DNA of 64,000 bases from Phallus indusiatus (lineage: Eukaryota > Basidiomycota > Agaricomycetes > Phallales > Phallaceae): contig JAQFWX010000005.1 of NCBI GenBank assembly GCA_027605045.1, positions 1 to 64,000 of the forward strand, read 5' to 3'. Below are positions 1-9,713 of this stretch, one piece after another (the stretch's first letter is position 1; each line of letters opens with the position of its first letter). The position numbers were made by a program, and so were the translations under genes. The notes under the pieces were generated by a model. It did not search any database and had not been told where the DNA came from. It was given only the letters and a program-made list of their open reading frames with translations.

Positions 1-499
1 TACAGGGGAATATGTGTCCACTCCTTCATTCCACATTTTGAGGAACACATTAGAGAGGTGTTGATTCTGAAACAACATTTGAGAAGTTGAGTTGCTTCCT
101 CTTGAGCGGTCAAGTCACCTACGTAAATAATCCATTCTTAGGCTCTATGGTCCAGTCAACAAAGTCTACCGCGTCGGGGTGAACGGCAAGATTGATAGGC
201 TAGGCGTGTGGATAGATAAAACCCCAGGGGAGCTGAGCGACTGTAGAAAATTCCGAACTGCACTCAAGGGACCTGGAAATTATTATTCTCAGTGTTATTA
301 ACGACCCACTATTATATGGTTAGCTATCGATGTGAAAGATGACAAAGGGCACTGTTGGTCTTCACCCAGCCATACTTATTTGGGGGACCAGGAAGTCCAA
401 TAATTGGAGCACCTTGTCTGAGCAAAGGATTGACTCCTCGATGAGGAAAGTATTGGTGGGGTTGTTCTTGATTGCGTAGACTCCGGATGCAAGGGACAT
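1..499 (-). pseudogene. possible remnant of a small beta-trefoil / I66-type inhibitor-like gene
   Basis: A minus-strand reading from an ATG at 499 begins MSLASGVYAIKNNPTNTFL, which resembles the start of small fungal cytosolic beta-trefoil inhibitors and lectins (MEROPS I66-like). The frame is then lost, and another frame carries GAPIIGLPGPPNKYGWV, which would fit the following strands. Near 160-215 a further minus-strand piece reads LAVHPDAVDFVDWTIEPKNG. The pieces lie in different frames without convincing introns, so this is either a decayed copy or a gene with sequence errors, cut by the window edge. The family assignment rests on weak visual similarity only. Confidence 0.22.
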
Positions 500-766
500 G
501 ATGGGAAGGATGTTTGGGACTAAGAGAGGCCGATCCAAAAGAAATTCCTTGGGACCTCTTTCTACATTCTGACATATTCCTGACTTGGGAGGAGCGAAAT
601 AGCCTAAGATGCTGTACGGAAGGAGGAACGTTGGAACACTCAAGTACTCAAGTTTGCACCATGCAAACTTGACGGTTGTGGTACTACCGGCACGCGACAG
701 GCTGGCTCCCTCTAGCAACAACTTCGCTGTCTCTGAAAGCTATGCCAAGTGCCATCGTGTCATTTG

Positions 767-853
767 GTTACCTCCAGTGGCAATCTTCTGGAAGATAGTT
801 ACCTCCAGTGGCAATCTTCTGAATACATAGTTACCTCCAGTGGCAATCTTCTG
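767..853. repeat. three-copy tandem repeat, period 31-32 bp
   Basis: The 24-base core gttacctccagtggcaatct plus tctg starts at 767, 798 and 830. Only the 7-8 base linkers differ (gaagata, aatacata). No coding meaning is evident. It lies about 370 bp upstream of the small secreted-protein gene. Confidence 0.85.
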
Positions 854-1178
854 AAGACATAACCTACGTATGTTCTGAATTCCTTAAGGAAAGAATTCGC
901 CAATGAACGACGTAGGCTCAATCGGTGGGACTCCAGCAAGTCATGGACTTCCGTTTTTCCTACAGTTTCTTTGACCTTCGTAGCTTCTAGCTCTGCTAAT
1001 TTCTTCTGACAGGAACTCGTGATGATGACATTTTTGCCAGTCTGTGTTTGAGAAGAGACGTCTCTGAGAAGGATAGAAGAAGAACGACAACCAAAGCTGT
1101 GAAGTTCGTATTCGGGACTAGCAACTACCGATGGTCAAACCTATTCCCAAATCGAAGAAATTACCGCTACAAAGTGAG

Positions 1179-1186
1179 TATAAATA
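1179..1186 (+). promoter_or_regulatory. TATA box of the small secreted protein gene
   Basis: TATAAATA lies 40 bp before the ATG at 1226, followed by a pyrimidine-rich leader. The position fits a fungal TATA element for a highly expressed secreted protein. Confidence 0.55.
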
Positions 1187-1225
1187 CACCCTAATTTATC
1201 CTTCATACGGTCACCCTCAGGCGAA

Positions 1226-1712
1226 ATGAAGCTACTCATCTCATTCCTTTGCCTACTAGCTGCCGTCAATGCGACCTCTCTTAATATTAAACGAGAGGAA
1301 GAACCAGACTGTAAACTAGCTGGTAAAAGTCTTCCATGTTCAATCTATCAATTGACTCACTGATGCTTTTGTAGAATGCGTTTTTGCTCTCGCAGCTGCT
1401 GTACCAGCGATATCTGCGTGTGCTGACGCTGTAGCTGACCAGAAAGGAAAGGATTCTTGTACGTCTCCACTAATAAGTTCGGACGTAAAGGTTAATTGAG
1501 AGGCATGCTAGCAACCAACAGCGCAAAGAGTATAGGAGAAGACATCGATTGTCTCGTTGAAGCCGTTGAATCAGCTGTTGATATCGTGAGTTATCTTATC
1601 TAGAATTATTTTTCAACATGAATATATGACTAAAATATATATGCATTCTTTTTAGCCAAAAGACTGCGCTCCTTGTGTGCAGGCTTTATTCTCGATGGGA
1701 ACCGAAGCATAA
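1226..1712 (+). CDS. small cysteine-rich secreted protein, fungal calcium-binding-protein-like
   Basis: Four exons (1226-1322, 1375-1458, 1503-1585, 1656-1712) join in frame to a 106-residue protein ending at TAA. The N-terminus MKLLISFLCLLAAVNA is a clear signal peptide, followed by a KR that could be a dibasic processing site. The mature part has six cysteines in the order DC..EC..AC..C..DC..PC, with Ala-rich helices between them. This matches the small secreted family often annotated as fungal calcium binding protein (CBP-like) in agaricomycetes. Introns are 52, 44 and 70 bp with GT-AG ends. The role is unknown; relatives are abundant secreted proteins or effectors. The family call is from motif pattern, not from a search. 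Confidence 0.7.
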
Positions 1713-3188
1713 GTAGTACTGTCTGTAAACGTGTCCAACGAACATTTTTGTCTCATTGAATGTTAACTGAAACGAAATTCGAGTTTTGTGTAGTTCTTTG
1801 ACAATAATATGTGTGATTTCGAGAGGGCTGTATTTTTACGCGACCTTCAATGAACCAGTTTGAGAGGATATCAAGCAACAAACTTGCTCTTATCCAGTCT
1901 TATCACCTCACGGGGCTCGTATAAGGTGAACAAGGAATTCCTGGCAAGAACTTATATGTTAGGAGTGTTCCCCTCCAAGAAGAGTTTGATATTGGTCCTG
2001 GGAATGCTTCGATCTAGCTGCAAGCAGAACTTTTAGGAGATCTTCCCGGGAAGCATAAAACTTCCGATAACAAATTCCCCGCAGAATCCTTTTCACCTAT
2101 ATTAATATGGTATGCAGCTCTGTTTATAGCAGAAAAATACATTCCATTACAACCCTATGAACAGCCCTTGAGTTGAAATATTTTATCAATTGTACCTTAT
2201 GTCAACCTGTGTATCGTGGCGAAAGGATCATCTTCCTATTGAAGCGTTACGTTGAGGAAGCTGGATGATAGCACAGATAACCGTGACCTCAGTGATACCG
2301 GAATCGACGAAATACAAGGAATAAAACGGTAGCGCGAGGAGATAAACATGATGTATTTGATCAGCTCATCGCTGCAGTGATACCAAAATTAGTTTAAGTA
2401 TTTTTCCATCAACGATCCAACGAACCTTAGGAACCTACGAGTATTCTTCTCGTGATGCATGCTCTCGTAGAATCATCTATCAGCCCCTATATGCACAGCA
2501 ACGAGTTTGTAAAACGATTTGTTGATAGTAGCACGTTTACCCTTGAGAAGCCTGGCCTTCGCAAGAATGACAGAGCCTATACAAACCGACTCGGACAGGC
2601 ATAATCCATTCAGCCATAGGGGCCCCAGACATCCGGTAGTTCTTTCGACCAATTCAGTGCGGCTGTACTAACTTGACGACGGGGCATAGGGAACCAAAGA
2701 CAAGCTTTGGTACATAAATATAGAATCACCATGATACAGTTGGCACCGAGTCGGCACTCAATTAACTGAAAGTAATTCTTCGCATTTCACTGTTTACATG
2801 AAGCGATACCATTATAGATTACAATACGTATTACACGCTAATAACGGACAAGTAGTCTAATAGAACAAGTTGAAAAAAAAGACCGATAGCAAAAAAACGA
2901 CAAAATTAAGGATAAGTAAAGACACCTCCTGAAAAAGATAGGAAAAGGAAAAGAAGAAAATGGGTATATACCAGTACTTATCGACGAACGCGTTTTCGTC
3001 GACTCTTCGTACCGGAAGCACTGACATGGCTTCTGGCTGGTGAGATAGCTTGCTCGTTTTCCGGTTCTGGATCCGAGCCTCTCTCAGAGTCACCAGGAAC
3101 GGACCTCCGTCTTTTTCTCGCAGGTGAAGTTGAAGATCCATGACCATTAGTAACAAGGTTTGAAGAGCTATTTCCGTTGATATTCACA
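1713..3188. other. intergenic, no gene recognised; SCC3 3' region at its right end
   Basis: No exon chain is visible on either strand in 1713-2850. At 2978-3211 the minus strand holds an open frame rich in Arg/Ser/Glu (ARKRRRSVPGDSERGS) that looks nuclear but is out of frame with the SCC3 end. It may be an alternative terminal exon. A GT...CAG intron-like stretch lies at about 2937-2979 on the minus strand. Confidence 0.5.
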
Positions 3189-6100
3189 TCACCACTCATC
3201 CGGCTCAGCATTTTGTACTACTTCCTTTGCTTTTTTAGCACCAAGACGTTTTGAAGGCGAACGCGTTCGCGAAGGATGGGGTACTGGCCCGAATACGTCC
3301 TCGTCGTCGCCCTCATTCCCAGTAGAGGCAACAGATCCACGACGCCGTCGTGCTCGAGGTTTTGGTCGCGGTTTTGGACGTGAAGGATTTTCTGGAGCAT
3401 CACCTTCGGTTGCACTACCAGCTGATTCACCTGCCTCTCCACCTGCTTCATCATCAGTCCCCGATTTTTCGCCTTTCTTCCGTCTTCTTGGCTTTGAAAC
3501 GGGGATACCTTGAATTTTGTAAGTAAGAGTTATAAAAAAACATGAAGAAGCCCATACTTTTGTCTTTTTGCATTATGCTTGTAAGACGCTTCTCATAGGT
3601 CCTGTATGGATCCCAAAGCTTCGTCGAATTTACTTGAAGATTCACTTGAGCAACGTATTGATCCAATTGCGCTTTACTGAAGACAAAGAAGTTATTTTCA
3701 ACAGATAGAATTCGAAAAAAGCTGGCTTACATTGCCAATGCGTCTCGGCTCTCGATTGTAGACAACAGATGATACAAAGAGCGGAAAAAGAGAACCGCAT
3801 GTTTCATCAATTTCTTGTTTTTGACAGCTTCATAGCCGGCACATCGCTTGACAATCCATGAGATGCAACTTTTGTGGATGTCAACTATGTGTTCAGTTCC
3901 AAGACGTTTGACGATAGAGAGCTGAGCCCCTCGGATAACGAAGCAAGCGGTCAACGCTCGCGCCAAGGCAACGGTGTTATCGTCTGTACGGACCACGTCG
4001 TCCATGAAAAGATTGAACGACTGCAGTGGTGATTAGTATGCTATTCGGAATTTGTGCTTTCTTGGATTACCTCTTGCAATGATCGAACAATTATCTCAGA
4101 TACAAGATGTCCTTCTTTCTTGAACATGCCCAAGTCACGTAAAAAATCGATGACTATCTTGATGGTCGAGTCAAAAGCCATTCCAAATCGACCGTATTGC
4201 GCCAAGACAACAACACAGTGAGTTGGACTTAGTACACCGACACGTAGAGCACGAATGAAGGTTGCTAAAAGAGAGTTTAAGATATATTCGCGCTCGAGCC
4301 TTGGTCGTGGTAATACTCGAGGATCTAGGCATTCTGTTTGAGTGGCCAGTCCAAACGTTTTGGATTGAATATATACATACCGACAGAATCTTCACGGTCT
4401 CCCTTCGCCACTTTCCCGTGAGCTTCATCCTGATCCTTTCTTGTATTTCCATCCTCTTCTCCTGTAGTGCTACCGGCTCTACTGGCATCTTCGTCTGTGG
4501 TGTACCCGAGGTCCTTTTTGGGATCTTCGAGGTCGTCGGCAAATTGTTCTAATTCAGCTTGAACAAAGCCTGCACATCTGTACTGGGTCTGATCATCCAT
4601 CGTGAGCGGTAATGCTGAAGGCGGTGTATCCGGAGACCCATTAAACAAAATGTGCAGATCCAACAAGTTGTGGAAGGCCTAGACCGACAATAAGCATGCG
4701 TCAGGAAATCGTTGGAATTGAAATTCGTACAGCTCGCTTGACGCCTTCGCATGGTTTGGAGTCTTTACCAACAGCTAACTCTACCACTTTTTCAAGAACA
4801 GAATTTCGCTGTTCTTCGAGTACCTCCTTGAATTTCGTGGCATCTTCTGTTAGTTCAGGCTCAAAACTAAGGAGTCGGGATTTCCATGCCAAATGCAGAG
4901 TTAGCAAACGGAGACATTCCTCAATCATCTACGAAGGGTATTTCAAGGAAAAAAGTCACCAAAATTAGTCTATTTTGTGAAGCCAGAGATGCGTACCACT
5001 TCCTCTTCCTTGAAGCCCAGACGGCCTCTTCCAGCCAAAGCATTCATAATATCCCATGCGCTGCTTTGCTTTCCACCTTCATCCTCTTCCATCCATTGAG
5101 TTATATCCCTGAAGGAAGCCAAAGCAACAAGTCGAGCACTAATCGCCCCAAGTTTATGAACTTCGTCTTCGGTGAAATCGGCCATTTCCAGTTCTTCTCG
5201 TCCAGCGACGGCATCACGAAGTGACGTAGATAACTCTTCTTCCAGCTCCAGCTGTTTCGCTGTATTCGTATTAGTGAGAAGCCGTGCAGACATCAAGTGC
5301 TGAATCGCTGTTGTAGCATGATTAAGAGTGATAGGAGACGAATGAGAGTTAAACTGTTTGATAACATCGTCCCATAAACTTTCGTACGCCTAGAGATGTT
5401 TTCAGTTGAATAATAGCTTGAGGGTTGTCAACAAAATAACACACAGGAACCATGCGCATTTCCAGATACAAATCCAAGTTCAAGAGAGGAGGGATGAAAA
5501 GTACATCGGCTATTCTGTTTGAGTCTGTCTGGTGCTTAGCAAACAATCGAGGTAACGCCTTAATTAAGGCTCTTGTCATGTCCGAAAGAGTTGTCTCTCC
5601 TTCCGCCTAGAAAGTACAGATGAGTTACTGGATTACAACCTTGCGATATATTTTTTTTCGTTACCTTTTTAAGCAAAGCCTCTTCCCTAGCTTTTCTTAG
5701 GCTTGCTATGAAAAGCTGTAAAAGAGCCGATTCTTCGGTTTCTGTGAGTCTCCAAGCGTCGTCAACGTGTTCATCTTCAACCACCTTCTTCGCGACTCTT
5801 CGAGAGCTTGGACCAACGACGTCGTTTGTTTCTGAAGCAGAGTGGTCAAGGAGCAAGTAATCCAATAAAGTCTCCCAGTCAGCTATCGGAGGCATGTCTT
5901 CCCAGAGCGCGTCGACAGCGAGAGCAATGCGCCCTTTCTGTTGAGCATCAACAAGACGCATGACATCCCTATTCTTTGACTCTTCTATGTTCTCATCCAT
6001 CTCTTCCTCGTCCTCTAGGCCTTGTTGAAGTAAACCTTGCCGGGTCCGTTTTCCCCATTTGACAAACAGGGACGCCAGGCATTTAAGACCAACTCGGGTT

Positions 6101-7926
6101 TTATCCTTTTTATTCTTTGCTTGCAAAGAATGATCTGACATTCGTTCGTCGACGGCTTCAGCCCATACATTCTCCACGAATCCGGCAACGGCTTTTCGCA
6201 CACGAGTTTCCTCATCGTAAATCAGAAGACATAGCTCATCGCGCTGTTCCTCTTCTAGTAAAGAAGCTTTTTCGATGAGAATCAAAGTCTGGAGAGTAGC
6301 CACCCGAATAGACAGCTCGAGGTCTGATGTCGCCATTTGCATCAACCTTCCTTTAAAGCGATCTGTAAACGATTGTATAGACGCAGCCGAAGGAGAAGAA
6401 AGGTAAAGCGTGTGAAGCGACCTAACGGCCGCCAGGCGAACATGAGAATCCTTGAAAGACAAATAAACAAAAAAAGAGAGAGGCACTGATAAAATTAGCT
6501 CACCGTATCCGAAAGAACCCATCCCACATAACGGAAATATTTACCATCCATGAATTGACTGGGATAACTTTTGAACCAGGAACCCAGTGCTTGGACGCAT
6601 TCCGTGCGAATACTGGGATCGTGATCGCGATACCGATGGACGAATACACTATAAAACAATCACAACTGGGTGCTCTCCGTAACGCACAATAACATACCCA
6701 TTGAAGAAGTCTTCGATATATTCCGCCACTTTGGCCTTTCTCTTACCGACTTCTTCCGCCTTGGCTTCAAATTCTTTATCTCGGCCTTTCCCTTTGTTCT
6801 TCCCGGCTCGTTTCCGCTCTCCTTCGCGTTGTCGGGTGACAATAGTGTGCTCCTTTTCTATCTCAGCTGCTACTTGACATAGCGCATTCAATAATTCCAT
6901 TGCAATCACAGTAGCCGTGTGACGGAAACTCCGAAGTTGAGAGGATGACATTGTTGATACCCACGGAATTAAGGTAGGAAGTAAATCGGATGTATATAGA
7001 CTGTCAGTCTCTGTCGCAGCTGAGATGAGGCGATGAAAGAAATCTGATAGCTGTTTCCGTAGCTTTTTGAAAACGAGCAACTTAGATATTAATGGATATG
7101 GAGGAACATTCCGCTATAAGAAGTAATTGATTAGCGGATTTTCAAAAAGATAAAATGTTCTGAAAGGCTGTGGCACCTGTTTAAGATTGTCCGTGTAGGT
7201 GTCTAAAGTGTCAATTACGCCATCGAGGTCCGCTACTTCAGCAGAAGTTGCAAGTTCATTGCAACCGCACACGCGCAATATGCAGTTAATTAGATCTTGT
7301 AAGGCAAGTTCGGGAGAGCTCGAAAGGGAGTCCAAAAAGTCCTCGACAACAGTTTGAAAATTGGAGGACGGATTCAGGATTAAGACTGAGAAGAAAAGGT
7401 CAAGGGTTTTACGACACAACGATAGACTAAAATGCTTACGGAAAAGCGCGTTATCGTCTGAAACATGGCTTTCTTTGATGTGAGCTGCAATGTCGATGGA
7501 CGCGTCGGGCTTTGTTTTTCGGACAGAACCATCTCCTTTGGGTTTTGCAATCCTGGTTTTCTTAGGTGGTGTCGTTTTGGTTTTAGTCTTGGGTTCATTA
7601 TTGGCTGCGACTGGCACTTTGTTTGGTTTATAAGGTTTAGACCTGCGCATGGTGTAGTCGTCCACATCCTCTTCATTCTCTTCTTCCTGCGCATCTTCTT
7701 GATCTTCTTCGACATCCAATCCTTCCGTGACAGTCTTGTCCGTCGTGTTCCCACCTTCATCGTCTGTGCCGCGTTTCCTTTTTCGACCACTAGCCCTGGA
7801 TTCTAGGGCACTAGTCAGCATGAGTAAATGAGGCGATGGGAGCTAATTGCCTTGAGAAAACAGCTTCGTGGCTTTCCTCTCCCTCATCGACCGTCTCAGT
7901 TTGGGTGTAGCCTCTGAATCAGACAT
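3189..7926 (-). CDS. SCC3: cohesin complex subunit SCC3 / STAG (Psc3-like)
   Basis: SCC3 binds the kleisin Scc1 and loads and holds the cohesin ring on chromatin for sister-chromatid cohesion. Many exons separated by 45-70 bp introns give about 1,300 residues, usual for fungal Scc3. The start MSDSEATPKLRRSMRERK is at 7926. A basic/acidic disordered N-terminus (7450-7800) is followed by the STAG domain. The conserved block reads VFVHRYRDHDPSIRTECVQ (near 6600), YFRYVGWVLSDT (near 6520) and SHVRLAAVRSLHTLYLSS (near 6400). HEAT-like helices follow to about 3700, then a basic tail PRRRKKGEKSGTDDE that stops at 3189 (DEW-stop). Intron 1 (7803-7850) appears to be GC-AG. The next minus-strand gene, SYF2, lies 220 bp upstream. 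No frameshifts were seen in the blocks checked. Confidence 0.92.
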
Positions 7927-7974
7927 TCTGGCTGCCTAGAAGAAAGATAGGGATAGGCAATCTGGTAAGGATCG

Positions 7975-8025
7975 TGACAAGACGCGCCTCATACACGCGC
8001 GACTAGGCGCCCGTGCACGGCTCCT
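7975..8025. promoter_or_regulatory. CGCG-rich putative G1/S promoter elements of SCC3
   Basis: Between SCC3 and SYF2 the sequence contains gacgcgcctc, cacgcgcgac and aggcgccc within about 40 bp. These resemble, but do not exactly match, MCB (ACGCGT) and E2F/DSC1-like CGCG cores. Cohesin genes are G1/S-regulated in yeasts, so control by MBF is a reasonable inference. Confidence 0.35.
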
Positions 8026-8145
8026 TTCAAGCTCCCGATTGGTTATAATTGCCCTCAAAGAGTTCAAATTTTCTGGTGACTTTCATTAATTTATATTTCA
8101 CACCATACGATAGCCAATACAATATGAAACCACATTATTCTATTA

Positions 8146-9358
8146 TTACAGTGCAGTTCCTCGTTCGAAGCTCGCTCTAATCTCGGCTGTGTATTTATCA
8201 TAATAACGTGCAATCTTGGATGAAAAAGTCTACATCAACCCATAATAAAAAAGTAATGCCTGAAAACAAACCTTCTTGTTGAAGACTCTGTTACGTTCGT
8301 TGATATATGTGATATCTCCATCCTCTTGATTGGGCCTCTTTCTCGAGCGTTTACTTCGTTTATCAAGGCTGTAAACAAAATAATCAACAAAAAAGTATCA
8401 CTTTCAGAAGGAACACAACCATACTCCAAGTTCAGCTTAGAAACGACACGATCAATTGCATCTTCCGTAGGCTTGTGGTCGGCGTATAGCAAAGTATTGG
8501 CGTCCCGGTACAAACTTTCCACAGCTAGCTGTTGTTGAACAGACACAGTCTGAACACTATCGCCCTCCGAGGAAGTGCCGATAGCAGCTTTTTGCGCATT
8601 ATAAGCTTCTAGATCAGGCTTGATAAGATCTAAATCCTTCTTATATTTTCTCCGAGCAGCATGAGCATCATCTGTTAAAAAGCCACAGTCAGGACCAGTT
8701 ATCATCAAACAATAGAACCCATATTACCATGAAACTCGAAATCCGCTCTTGTTTTCTTTCTCTTTAAGCGTTTCTCCCAAGCATCATTCTCTTCAATCGT
8801 ATATTGCCAATTCTTCGCTCGTTCCACATCCTCTCCTCGATCTTCGGCATCAGCTTTCAGTCGCAAGAGCTCATGCAACTTGCGCTCCTTTTCCTGTCGT
8901 GCAAGTTCTCGTGCTACCGACTTGGTCCTCTGTGACTCAAGAATTAAATCAGCACGATTTTCTTGGGCAGATTGACGCTACAGTAATCGTTTGTTAGAGC
9001 CTGGTATTGAACAACTGATAGTGATGCGTACCATCCGCTGGCGTAACAGTTTCAACTTCTCCGTACGTTCTTCAAGAGTCGCTTGGGAGGGTGCATCATT
9101 ACTATCTTGTGCTTCCTCCTCTTCAACCCGCTCTTGTTCTTCGACAGTCTCTTGCTCTTCCATCACCTCGTCTTGTTTCTCCTCAGCTACTGCAGGAACA
9201 TCTGTGGCGGGTGTCTCAACCGCCGCGCTCGTGCTAGCTTCAACTTCCATTTCATTTTGCTCGGGAACAGCCTCAACGACTTCGGTATCAGGTGGAGGTT
9301 GTTTGCGAGAACGAGTTGCAGGTGCAGATGTTTTAGCGTTTCTTTTTCGTGGAGGCAT
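8146..9358 (-). CDS. SYF2: pre-mRNA splicing factor SYF2
   Basis: SYF2 is a small component of the Prp19/NTC-associated spliceosome (p29/GCIP-interacting protein in animals). The start MPPRKRNAKTSAPATRSRK at 9358 leads a disordered Glu-rich N-terminus. After an intron (about 8979-9030) come a charged coiled coil and the family signature NWQYTIEENDAWEKRLKRKK, then RRKYKKDLDLIKPDLEAYN and LYRDANTLLYADHKPTEDAI. The C-terminus YYDKYTAEIRASFERGTAL is typical of the family, and TAA lies at 8146-8148. All key SYF2 blocks are present in order. It shares its upstream region (9359-9713) with nothing recognised. Confidence 0.93.
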
Positions 9359-9713
9359 GATTGTAAGCCTGTTTGATCAATTCAGTCGCCGAAATGCCGC
9401 GTCTGAGTTTCAAAAAATAATATTTAAGCTCAGCCAGAAGTTTATCCATTCCAATTTTTTCTTCGTTCGTTCCAACATATGTATTCAAACAGCTTGTAAG
9501 TGTCCTCATCTCATTCTCTCTTTTCTTGTGATGAAACCTATATCACATTAAAAGTTCAAGCTCAACAGTCTTATGGATTTATCCAAATGCTGCTTTTTCT
9601 GCAATCCTGATCTACATTCTTGCCTTTTTTTCAAACCTTCATCGCAACAACTAATCAACGTTCTTCTTTTAGATAATTCATTAAATGTTCAAGCGTTTGT
9701 CCATGGTATTATT
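9359..9713. other. intergenic between SYF2 and the NADH dehydrogenase gene
   Basis: AT-rich with pyrimidine tracts; it should contain the SYF2 promoter and the 3' end of the downstream-oriented dehydrogenase transcript. No other feature is recognised. Confidence 0.5.

Noticed and set aside
2738..2761. Stretch ttggcaccgagtcggcac resembles the 3' hairpin of the Cas9 tracrRNA
   Set aside because: Only about 15 bases agree, no repeat-spacer array or cas gene is present, and the host is a fungus. Chance match.
8991..9551. Plus-strand frame over the SYF2 N-terminus
   Set aside because: It is the antisense shadow of the Glu-rich SYF2 coding exon and has no features of its own.
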